This document shows, in pieces, positions 26,175 to 33,871 of a DNA stretch of 64,000 nt. Under the pieces are notes generated by a model, which worked only from the letters and a program-made list of their open reading frames with translations, was not told where the DNA came from and did no database searches. The DNA lies in contig JAGADF010000001.1 of the NCBI GenBank assembly GCA_017613735.1, positions 46,961-110,960 on the forward strand. The letters run 5' to 3'. The DNA is from Clostridia bacterium (lineage in GTDB: Bacteria; Bacillota; Clostridia; Oscillospirales; Acutalibacteraceae). Both the position numbers and the translations under genes were made by a program. How positions within the stretch are numbered: the stretch's first letter is position 1; every line of letters begins with the position of its first letter.

Positions 26175-26579
26175 ATGAGAAAAATGATGAACAAAAAGGG
26201 TTTCACACTCGTCGAATTGATGATCGTTGTTGTTATCCTCGGTATTCTTGTTGCTATCGCAGTTCCGATTTATTCTGCAGTTACAACAAATGCTAAGAAA
26301 AAGGCTTGCTCAGGCGACATGAGAATTATCCGTTCTAACCTTGCTTCCTATGTTATGACAGGCGGCGAAGATGGCGGCTATCTCACAGCTACACCTTCAC
26401 AGAGTGAACTTTATGCAACAAACGGCAGCTTTGCTAAGATGTTCGATAACGGTACAGTTCCGGTATGCCCGAACAGCAAGACGCAGTACACAATTTCTTT
26501 CACAGCAATTGATAAGTTCTCAGTTGTTTGTGCTGCTAATGATACTGAAGCTTGCCCCAACAAGGGTGTTACAGGCTAA
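26175..26579 (+). CDS. major-pilin-like prepilin 2
   Basis: 134 residues. ATG at 26175 is chosen; ATG at 26166 overlaps the AAAGGAG site. Signal MRKMMNKKG followed by FTLVELMIVVVILGILVAIAVP with Glu at +5. The head domain has Cys in KKKACSGDMRI, VPVCPNSKTQ, SVVCAANDTEAC. It is the best candidate for the main pilus subunit: strong ribosome site, own promoter and terminator, codon use biased to common codons. Close paralogue of the preceding gene in the N-terminal helix. Confidence 0.9.
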   Translation: MRKMMNKKGFTLVELMIVVVILGILVAIAVPIYSAVTTNAKKKACSGDMRIIRSNLASYVMTGGEDGGYLTATPSQSELYATNGSFAKMFDNGTVPVCPNSKTQYTISFTAIDKFSVVCAANDTEACPNKGVTG

Positions 26580-26612
26580 TAGCAATTAGTGTAAAAAACC
26601 TTTAATACAAAT

Positions 26613-26643
26613 AGGGTGGATGAAAATCCACCCTTTTTGTTTT
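26613..26643 (+). terminator. intrinsic terminator closing pilus locus
   Basis: AGGGTGGA (26613-26620), loop TGAAAA, TCCACCCT (26627-26634), then TTTTGTTTT. Confidence 0.9.
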
Positions 26644-26652
26644 ACTCATTTG

Positions 26653-26682
26653 TTGACGAGAATTATAGTATTATGATAAAAT
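26653..26682 (+). promoter_or_regulatory. promoter of first YfhO gene
   Basis: TTGACG (26653-26658), 18 bp, TAAAAT (26677-26682) with extended -10 TGA. Moderately strong. Confidence 0.6.
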
Positions 26683-26713
26683 ATGGTTACAAAAAGATGA
26701 AAAGAGAAGAAAT

Positions 26714-29365
26714 ATGAAAGAGTTATTAAAACGCAATTGGGATATTATTGTTTCTGCATTTCTTGCAGGGGCGTTCTTTCTTTTTGTTTGTTTTAATTAT
26801 GAGATTTTTCCGTTTGGAAAAGAGTACTGCCTTCTTTTCAGCGATCTCGCTCAACAGTACGGTCCTATGTTTACACACCTGTATGATATCATTAAGCAGG
26901 GCGGAAGTATTTTATTTTCCTGGTCAGCAGGGCTTGGATATTCTTTTTTAGGCAATTATTTGAATTATCTTGCAAGTCCTTTTACTTACATTATTCTCCT
27001 TTTCAGCAGGGAAAATATTCCGCACGCTATAAGTATAATTATTCTCTTAAAATCAATGATGATTGCGGGCTGCTTTTCATATTATCTAAAAAAAAGTTAC
27101 TCGTTTAAAGGCGCGTTTAACATAATTCCGAGTTTGCTTCTTACTTTTTCGGGCTGGTTTGTAGCGTATAACTGGAATATTATGTGGCTCGATTCTATTT
27201 TTTGCCTTCCTCTGGCTGCCTTAGGGCTTCAAAAGATTATTAACGAAAGAAAGCCTTGGTTATACCTTACGGTACTTTCCTATTCGATGTTTGTAAACTA
27301 TTACACGGCATATATGCTGTGCTTATTCCTGGTAGTTTATTTTATATATTATTATTTGAGCAACAACGAAATAAAAAAAGACTTAAATCAGGGTTTATTG
27401 AAAAGCAAATTGTTTAAGAGCGGTATAATGTTTGTGTTTTTTTCGATATTAGCCGCATTATTGTGTGCGGTTTCGCTTGTTTCGGTTTTCTACGCGTTAA
27501 AATCAAGCTCTGCAGTAACTGACGCTTTTCCGAATAAGCCGGAGTTTTACTTTAATCCTTTGTATTTTCTGGTTCAGCAGTTTTCCGGCAGCAGCACAAT
27601 CGTTCAAACAACTACTCTTCCGGATGTCCCTAATTGCTGGTCGGGATTACTAACAGTCGTTTTAATTCCCGTTTACTTTATTTCGAAAGCATTTTCAAAA
27701 CGTGAAAAGATATGCGATGCATTTTTACTTTTATTTATGTTTTTAAGCATGAATTTAAATTTGCTGTCTTTTATCTGGTGCGGTTTTCATTTTGCAAACG
27801 GAATTGCGGATCGGTTTGCATTTTTCTATATATTTGTTTCGGTAACAATTATGGCAAAAGCGCTGAACCGAATAACCGAAATAAAAAAATCGGTTATTAT
27901 AGGAACTTCATTAGCATGCGTTGTCTTTATCGCCGTTATGAGACTGCTTGCAGAATCTCATACCGAAAAATATGCGGTTATTATCAGTCTTGGTTTTACG
28001 GCAGTATGGATAGCAGTATTTTTACTAAACGGGGTTAAAAAAATTGATAGGCAGCTTTTAAAACTTATAGCTGTCTTTGTGCTTTGTCTTGAATTGGTTT
28101 TTGCCCAATTAAGTAATTTTGATTTTAATTATTATAAAGGTGATTTCGACAGAGATTCACTTGAGTTCAGGGGAGTTTATTCAACTATTAAAGAAAAAGA
28201 AGACGAATTGTTTTTCAGAACAGAGGCAACAGACACACAAAGTTATATGTATCCCATGCTGATGGGATACAATGGAGTTACTAATTTTTCATCAATGTCG
28301 AATTCTTCTGTTGCAAGGAGTCAGTATGCGCTTGGGCTGGATGGAAATAAAGAGAATAGTATGATTTATTTTTCTCAGACGCCTGTTTATAATACCGTTT
28401 TCGGAATTAAGTATCTTATCGGAGACAGAGCCTCGTTTAAGTATTATGATTACTATACGAAGGCGGCTGATTATGATGAGTTTTCAGCATTTAAGAATAA
28501 TTACTATTTGCCATTGGGTTATTGCGTTGATTATGCAGCGGAAAAATATAAAACTGAGACAGATGTTAATCCGTTATATCAGCAAAATAAACTGTTTTCA
28601 TCATTTAGTAAATCAGAAAATGTATTTGCGCTTTATGAACCGGACAATGTTATGGGTAAGGACTTGATTCTTGAAGTTAAAAATGATGATTCATCCAAGG
28701 AAACAAAAACATATTCAACAAAACTGAATAAGGGTAAAGAAAAAGGTTTTGTTGAATACAGTTATCATATTCCAAGTGACGGAGAATATTATATTTATGT
28801 TTCACAGAACAGGAACAGAAAAGGTACGGAGATAATTGTTAACGGAGAAAAATATGAGTTTTTAAAGTATATTAGTAATCTTTATCATGATCCGAATACC
28901 ATTCTGCCAATCGGTAATCATAAAGGCGGGGAAAAACTGACAGTCAGGATTCCCGTGACAGAATTAACAAAGGATTCCGTTTTGTCCGTCTACCTTGCTT
29001 CATTTAATAAGGATAAGTTTATTGAGGGTTACAACAAACTGAGTCAGCACACGCTGAAACTGACCGAATTTGAGAATACTCATTTCAAAGGCGAGGTTAC
29101 GGCAGGGGAGGATTGTCTGCTGTTTACGTCTATTCCCTATGACAAGGGCTGGCATATAACTCTCGACGGCGAAACAGTTGACAAAAATGACGTTATTGCT
29201 GTTGATGACGCATATATTTCAATCCCCCTGACAAAGGGCGAACATACGGTTGAATTTAACTATTTCCCGCAGGGACTCAAAGCAGGAGCGTGCATTTCCG
29301 CAGTAACGGCATTAGGATTAATCGCTTATGTGATTATAAACAGAAAAAAGAAAAAGGAAATATAA
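26714..29365 (+). CDS. YfhO-family membrane glycosyltransferase
   Basis: 883 residues; ATG after AGAGAAGAA. A long N-terminal GT-C-like membrane domain with about 12-14 helices (residues ~10-460) follows a first helix and the loop FSDLAQQYGPMFTHLYD, where the acidic pair is the likely catalytic or sugar-phosphate site. The C-terminal ~400 residues are an extracytoplasmic beta-rich domain ending in a single helix and a Lys-rich tail. YfhO (CsbB partner) adds sugars from undecaprenyl-phosphate to teichoic acids or other surface polymers. A distant paralogue at 42626 brackets the polysaccharide genes. The undecaprenyl-P-sugar donor may be made by the GT2 at 32930. Confidence 0.85.
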   Translation: MKELLKRNWDIIVSAFLAGAFFLFVCFNYEIFPFGKEYCLLFSDLAQQYGPMFTHLYDIIKQGGSILFSWSAGLGYSFLGNYLNYLASPFTYIILLFSRENIPHAISIIILLKSMMIAGCFSYYLKKSYSFKGAFNIIPSLLLTFSGWFVAYNWNIMWLDSIFCLPLAALGLQKIINERKPWLYLTVLSYSMFVNYYTAYMLCLFLVVYFIYYYLSNNEIKKDLNQGLLKSKLFKSGIMFVFFSILAALLCAVSLVSVFYALKSSSAVTDAFPNKPEFYFNPLYFLVQQFSGSSTIVQTTTLPDVPNCWSGLLTVVLIPVYFISKAFSKREKICDAFLLLFMFLSMNLNLLSFIWCGFHFANGIADRFAFFYIFVSVTIMAKALNRITEIKKSVIIGTSLACVVFIAVMRLLAESHTEKYAVIISLGFTAVWIAVFLLNGVKKIDRQLLKLIAVFVLCLELVFAQLSNFDFNYYKGDFDRDSLEFRGVYSTIKEKEDELFFRTEATDTQSYMYPMLMGYNGVTNFSSMSNSSVARSQYALGLDGNKENSMIYFSQTPVYNTVFGIKYLIGDRASFKYYDYYTKAADYDEFSAFKNNYYLPLGYCVDYAAEKYKTETDVNPLYQQNKLFSSFSKSENVFALYEPDNVMGKDLILEVKNDDSSKETKTYSTKLNKGKEKGFVEYSYHIPSDGEYYIYVSQNRNRKGTEIIVNGEKYEFLKYISNLYHDPNTILPIGNHKGGEKLTVRIPVTELTKDSVLSVYLASFNKDKFIEGYNKLSQHTLKLTEFENTHFKGEVTAGEDCLLFTSIPYDKGWHITLDGETVDKNDVIAVDDAYISIPLTKGEHTVEFNYFPQGLKAGACISAVTALGLIAYVIINRKKKKEI

Positions 29366-29370
29366 ATTAA

Positions 29371-29400
29371 AACGGCAGGAGTTCCTGCCGTTTGTTTTAT
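29371..29400 (+). terminator. intrinsic terminator
   Basis: AACGGCAGG (29371-29379) pairs with CCTGCCGTT (29384-29392), short loop, then TGTTTTATT. It overlaps the -35 of the next promoter by one base. Confidence 0.85.
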
Positions 29401-29428
29401 TGACTTGAAATATGTGATGTGATAAAAT
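29400..29428 (+). promoter_or_regulatory. promoter of aldolase-ThDP enzyme pair
   Basis: TTGACT (29400-29405), 17 bp, TAAAAT (29423-29428) with extended -10 TGA. Confidence 0.7.
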
Positions 29429-29463
29429 TATTGTTGTATGAAACTGATTGGTGGTGAATACCC

Positions 29464-31077
29464 GTGAATTCAAAAATAAGATTACTTGACTGCACGCTTC
29501 GCGACGGAGCTTATATTGTCAATTCGAATTTCGGTTCCGCTGCCGTAAAGGGTATCATTGACCAGCTTGAAAAGGCTAATGTTGATATCATTGAGTGCGG
29601 CTGGCTTAAAAATGATGAGCATAAGGAAGGCACGTCATTTTTCCATGTTCCCGATGACCTGCTCAATTATATTAAGCCTGAGAATAAACGCGCCACTTAC
29701 GTCGCTATGATTGACTGGGACAGGTATAACACTGATTATTTGCCTTCCTGCGACGGGAAATCACTTGACGCGATAAGGGTTGTATTTCCAAGAGGAAAGC
29801 ACCGCGAGGGAATTAAAATCGGTAATGAGATAAAGAAAAAAGGTTACCGTGTTTTTTATCAGGCGGCTAACACCCTCGGTTATACGGACGACGAGCTTGT
29901 TTCACTCGCTGACGATATGAATGAAGCCATGCCCGAAAGCCTATCGGTTGTTGATACCTTCGGAGCAATGTTTGAAGAGGATTTGTTAAGAATTATCAGC
30001 ATCCTTGACAGTCATCTTGACAGCAGAATCAGCCTTGGTTTTCATTCGCATAATAATCAGCAGCTTTCATTTGCATTGACAATGAGCTTTATTAAGACAA
30101 TGTCGGAGTCAAAACGTAATATTATTATTGACTCGAGTCTTTGCGGAATGGGCAGGGGAGCCGGGAATGCCACAACCGAACTGACGGTTAGTTATCTTAA
30201 TCGTAAGTGCGGCTGTCATTATAATCTTGACGCTATAATGGATGCAATCGATATATATATGTCCTATTTCAAAGAGAACTATAAATGGGGTTATTCAACT
30301 GAGTATTTTATTGCCGGAATGTACTGTACTCACGTAAATAATATTGCATACCTTATTAACAACCACAGAGTTAATTTTAAGGATATGAGAAATATTATTG
30401 AGATGCTTCCGCCTTCTGACAGGTTGAAATATGATTATGACCTTCTTGAACAAAAGTATATAGAAAACCAGAGCCGTTATGTCGATGATACCGAAGCTGT
30501 TAAAGAATTAAAAGACGATTTCTCAGGAAGGGAAATTCTGCTTATCGCTCCCGGGAAATCGTCATTGACTCAAAAAGAAAAGATTAAGAAATATATTGAT
30601 GAAAACAAACCGGTTGTAATTGGCGTAAACGCTATACTGAAAGGGTATGATTACGACTATATGTTTTTCATTAATCAAACCCGATATGAATATGCGCAGA
30701 AGGCGTTTCCCGACGTATTCGTGAATTCTAAAAGAATTGTTCTGTCAAATATCAAGCATAACGGTGGGGAAAACGAGCTGGTCGTGAATTTTAACAGCGC
30801 AATAAAACGCGGCTGGGAACACTTTGACAATGCGGTAATCTGCGCTTTGAGATTTCTTGACTATCTCGGTCAGCCTTCCGTTACTCTTGCAGGCTTCGAC
30901 GGTTTTAAGACAAAGTATAACGAAAGTTACGCGGATGAATTTCTTCCGTCTCTTAATGCCGAAGGCAAATGGGATGAACTGAATTCGGAAATTACCGCTA
31001 TGTTCAGGGATTTTAAGGATAAAGCCATTAATTGTAAAAATGTAAAGTTCCTGACCGATAGTATTTATAATAGTTAA
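29464..31077 (+). CDS. DRE-TIM aldolase with C-terminal DUF115-like domain
   Basis: 537 residues; GTG start after GGTGGTGAA. Residues 1-340 are an HMG-CoA lyase-like/4-hydroxy-2-oxovalerate aldolase barrel: the DRE-type motif LLDCTLRDGAY, the metal motif GFHSHNNQ, and a later SSLCGMGRGAGN. Residues ~350-537 (EILLIAPGKSSLTQKEK..., VVIGVNAILKGYDYD) form a second domain resembling DUF115/sialyltransferase-like folds. The pairing of an aldolase of this family with a ThDP enzyme recurs in polysaccharide loci. It is inferred to supply or condense a 2-oxo acid for sugar branching; the actual substrate is unknown. Stop is 16 bases before the ThDP enzyme, so they are one operon. Confidence 0.75.
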   Translation: MNSKIRLLDCTLRDGAYIVNSNFGSAAVKGIIDQLEKANVDIIECGWLKNDEHKEGTSFFHVPDDLLNYIKPENKRATYVAMIDWDRYNTDYLPSCDGKSLDAIRVVFPRGKHREGIKIGNEIKKKGYRVFYQAANTLGYTDDELVSLADDMNEAMPESLSVVDTFGAMFEEDLLRIISILDSHLDSRISLGFHSHNNQQLSFALTMSFIKTMSESKRNIIIDSSLCGMGRGAGNATTELTVSYLNRKCGCHYNLDAIMDAIDIYMSYFKENYKWGYSTEYFIAGMYCTHVNNIAYLINNHRVNFKDMRNIIEMLPPSDRLKYDYDLLEQKYIENQSRYVDDTEAVKELKDDFSGREILLIAPGKSSLTQKEKIKKYIDENKPVVIGVNAILKGYDYDYMFFINQTRYEYAQKAFPDVFVNSKRIVLSNIKHNGGENELVVNFNSAIKRGWEHFDNAVICALRFLDYLGQPSVTLAGFDGFKTKYNESYADEFLPSLNAEGKWDELNSEITAMFRDFKDKAINCKNVKFLTDSIYNS

Positions 31078-31093
31078 TTACGGGGGAAAAGAA

Positions 31094-32893
31094 TTGATTA
31101 AACTTTCTGACTATGTTATAAAAAGGCTTGAAGAAACGGGAGTTAAACATATGTTTATGCTTCCGGGCGGCGGAGCGATGCATCTTAACGATTCGCTCGG
31201 CAAAAGCGAAAAAATAGAATATGTCTGTTGCCTTCACGAGCAGGCATGTGCTATTGCCGCCGAAGCTTACGCAAGAGTCAACAATACGCTGGGACTGCTT
31301 ATGGTAACAACAGGTCCCGGCGGAACAAATGCGCTCACGGGAATTGCAGGCGCATATATTGAATCGACTCCCGTATTCTGTGTTTCAGGTCAGGTCAAGC
31401 GGGCAGATATGATTAATAATCAGGGTATACGCCAGCAGGGTATGCAGGAGGTTGACATTGTTTCAATAGTCAAACCGATTACAAAGTATGCGGCGCTTGT
31501 TGATGACCCGAATACAATTCGCTATCACATTGAGCGTGCGCTTTATGAGGCGACTCACGGCAGAAAGGGACCTGTCTGGCTTGATATTCCGCTTGACGTT
31601 CAGGCAACAGTAATTGATGAGAACAATCTTGAGGGGTTTACTCCTGAACCGACAGAGGTTAATAATCAACTTGAAGAGCAGGTTTTAGAGATAATAGAAC
31701 TTATAAACAATTCTGAAAGACCGGTTCTTCTTGCGGGTAACGGAATAAGAATGTCGGGAGGAATTGATAGCTTTAAAAAGTTGATAGAAATATTGAATAT
31801 TCCTGTTCTGACAACCTGGAACGGCATTGACATTATACCCGAAGACAATCCGCTGTATTTCGGCAGACCGGGCGGGCTCGGACACAGGTACGCAAACTTT
31901 ATTCAGCAGAACTCAGATTTATTTTTGTCAATCGGCGCAAGGTTAAATCTTTTGCAAACGGGTTATAATTTTGATTCATTTGCCCGTGAGGCGAAAAAGA
32001 TTATAGTCGACATTGACAATAATGAACTACACAAGATTAATGTCAGGGCCGATATCCCTGTTTGCGCTGATGCCAAGGACTTTATTGAACTTCTTATTAA
32101 GCACGCGGACAAGATAATGTCAAATACGAGAAACGACTGGTTTGACTATGCCCAGAGGATGAAGTCGAAATATCCGATTATTCTTTCCGAATACAGAAAG
32201 CAGGAAAAACTTGTAAACACCTATTGCCTTATAGACACAATTTCCGATAAAATGACTGCGGACGATATATATGTTTCGGGCAGCTCCGGAAGTTGTATAG
32301 ATATATCAATGCAGGCTTTTAAGGTTAAAGAGGGACAACGTGCATTTTGCACAAAAGGACTTGCCGCGATGGGCTATGGGCTTCCGTCGTCAATCGGCGC
32401 GTGCCTTGCAGGCGGAAAAAGAAAAACCGTCAGCGTAATCGGAGACGGCGGCTTTGTAATGAATATTCAGGAACTTGAAACTGTCAGACGCCTTAATCTG
32501 CCTGTAAAGCTGTTCGTGCTTTGCAATCAGGGTTACGGCGCAATTCAGGCCACACAGACAAATATTTTCAATAAGCATTTTGTCGGATGTAATGCGCAGT
32601 CGGGCGTAACAATCCCGCCGATAGCAAGAGTTGCCGAGGCATTCGGAGTAAAATCACTTGTTATTGACAGTAATTGCGAACTTGACGAAAAGATTCAGGC
32701 AGCGTTCGATTACGACGGACCGGTTGTTGCAGAAGTTCACACTCCGATTGAATTAACTGCGCAGCCTAAACAGGTTTCATATAAACGGAAAGATGGGCAA
32801 ATGGAATCGCTTCCTCTCGAGTATATGAAGCCAATGTTAAGCGAAGAAGAAATGCGGGAGAATATGATAATAAGCCCATATAAAATGAACTGA
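31094..32893 (+). CDS. ThDP-dependent acetolactate synthase-like enzyme (YerE-like)
   Basis: 599 residues; TTG start 7 nt after GGGGG. Catalytic Glu in LHEQACAIAAEAYAR, a central domain, and the ThDP/Mg motif GDGGF...N (VIGDGGFVMNIQELE, then CNQGYGAIQ) are all present. Members of this family include acetolactate synthase and YerE, which transfers an acetyl unit from pyruvate to C4 of a CDP-3,6-dideoxy-4-keto sugar to make yersiniose A. The same locus carries RfbF, RfbG and RfbH, the enzymes that make exactly that CDP-keto sugar, so YerE-like branching is the best guess. An amino-acid-biosynthesis role is less likely because no ilvN or ilvC lies near. Confidence 0.75.
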   Translation: MIKLSDYVIKRLEETGVKHMFMLPGGGAMHLNDSLGKSEKIEYVCCLHEQACAIAAEAYARVNNTLGLLMVTTGPGGTNALTGIAGAYIESTPVFCVSGQVKRADMINNQGIRQQGMQEVDIVSIVKPITKYAALVDDPNTIRYHIERALYEATHGRKGPVWLDIPLDVQATVIDENNLEGFTPEPTEVNNQLEEQVLEIIELINNSERPVLLAGNGIRMSGGIDSFKKLIEILNIPVLTTWNGIDIIPEDNPLYFGRPGGLGHRYANFIQQNSDLFLSIGARLNLLQTGYNFDSFAREAKKIIVDIDNNELHKINVRADIPVCADAKDFIELLIKHADKIMSNTRNDWFDYAQRMKSKYPIILSEYRKQEKLVNTYCLIDTISDKMTADDIYVSGSSGSCIDISMQAFKVKEGQRAFCTKGLAAMGYGLPSSIGACLAGGKRKTVSVIGDGGFVMNIQELETVRRLNLPVKLFVLCNQGYGAIQATQTNIFNKHFVGCNAQSGVTIPPIARVAEAFGVKSLVIDSNCELDEKIQAAFDYDGPVVAEVHTPIELTAQPKQVSYKRKDGQMESLPLEYMKPMLSEEEMRENMIISPYKMN

Positions 32894-32899
32894 AAAAAG

Positions 32900-32934
32900 C
32901 GGGTAGTGCTTTTCGCACTACCCGTTCTTTTATT
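32900..32934. terminator. bidirectional terminator between convergent operons
   Basis: Perfect 10-bp stem CGGGTAGTGC (32900-32909) with GCACTACCCG (32915-32924). T-rich on the plus side (TTCTTTTATT), A-tract before it serving as U-tract for the minus strand gene ending at 32930. Confidence 0.85.
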
Positions 32935-33871
32935 CCTCAAAATTAATTCTTTTTTCTTCAACAACAAGCGGGCGTTTGATTACGCGGGAATTTATGTTAA
33001 GAACGTATTCGCCCAGAAGCCCAATAAATATCAGCTGAACTGCGCCGAGGAAGAACATGCCGACCACAATCGGCGCCATACCTGCTGAAAAACCGTTCCA
33101 GTTTGTTATTTTAAGGATGAAATAAACAAGACCGATAATTGCGCTGATAATGCCGATGAAAAATCCGACGAAGGTAGCAAGACGCAGACCGATTTTTGTG
33201 TACGACGTAAAGGAAAGCATAGCGGCGTCATACAACGTAAAGAAATTATTGTGAGTTTTACCCGCGCGGCGTTTCGGCTGGGTGTATTCTATTTCCTTGC
33301 GTTTCCCGCCGAGTTCTGCGACAATTCCGCGCATAAACGGCTGGTTATCGTCAAGACCTCTCATAACTTCAATAAACGATTTGTCATAAAGACCGAAGCC
33401 CGTGAAATGCTCAATAATTTCGACATCCGACATTCTACGGATAGCCTTGTAGTAGCAAGTGCGGAAAAGCCTCATGAACGGGTTTTCTTTGCTCTTTGAC
33501 TTGATGCCGCACACTATCTGATAACCGTTGTCCTCCCATTCCCTGACAAAGGTCGGTATAAGCTCGACCGGGTCCTGAAAATCACAGCAAAGAGTGACAA
33601 CGCAGTCGCCGCTTGTCTGCATCATTCCGTAAAACGGCGAGTTGAACTGACCGAAATTCCTGACGTTGAAGATGGCTTTTATTTTTTTGTCATTTTGGCA
33701 AATTTCTTCAAGAAGCTTTCTTGTGCCGTCCGTCGAGCAGTTGTCGATAAATATAATTTCATAGTCATACTGTGACAGCTCCGTTTTAAAAAGCTCCGTT
33801 ACTGCCTCGCTCATCGGCACGACATTTTCCTGCTCGTTATAGCAGGGGATAAGTACGCTGATTTTTTTCAT
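32930..33871 (-). CDS. family 2 glycosyltransferase, GtrB/DPM-like
   Basis: 313 residues. The N-terminal GT-A domain has SVLIPCYNEQENV, DNCSTDGT and a DFQDP motif; two C-terminal membrane helices (YTKIGLRLATFVGFFIGI..., IVVGMFFLGAVQLIFIG) match the undecaprenyl-phosphate sugar transferases GtrB/ArnC/CsbB. These transfer a sugar from a nucleotide to undecaprenyl phosphate; YfhO-type enzymes then use it outside. Two YfhO proteins flank this locus, making a CsbB-YfhO type pair likely. ATGA overlap with the upstream fusion gene; last gene of the minus-strand operon. Confidence 0.85.
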   Translation of the reverse strand: MKKISVLIPCYNEQENVVPMSEAVTELFKTELSQYDYEIIFIDNCSTDGTRKLLEEICQNDKKIKAIFNVRNFGQFNSPFYGMMQTSGDCVVTLCCDFQDPVELIPTFVREWEDNGYQIVCGIKSKSKENPFMRLFRTCYYKAIRRMSDVEIIEHFTGFGLYDKSFIEVMRGLDDNQPFMRGIVAELGGKRKEIEYTQPKRRAGKTHNNFFTLYDAAMLSFTSYTKIGLRLATFVGFFIGIISAIIGLVYFILKITNWNGFSAGMAPIVVGMFFLGAVQLIFIGLLGEYVLNINSRVIKRPLVVEEKRINFEE

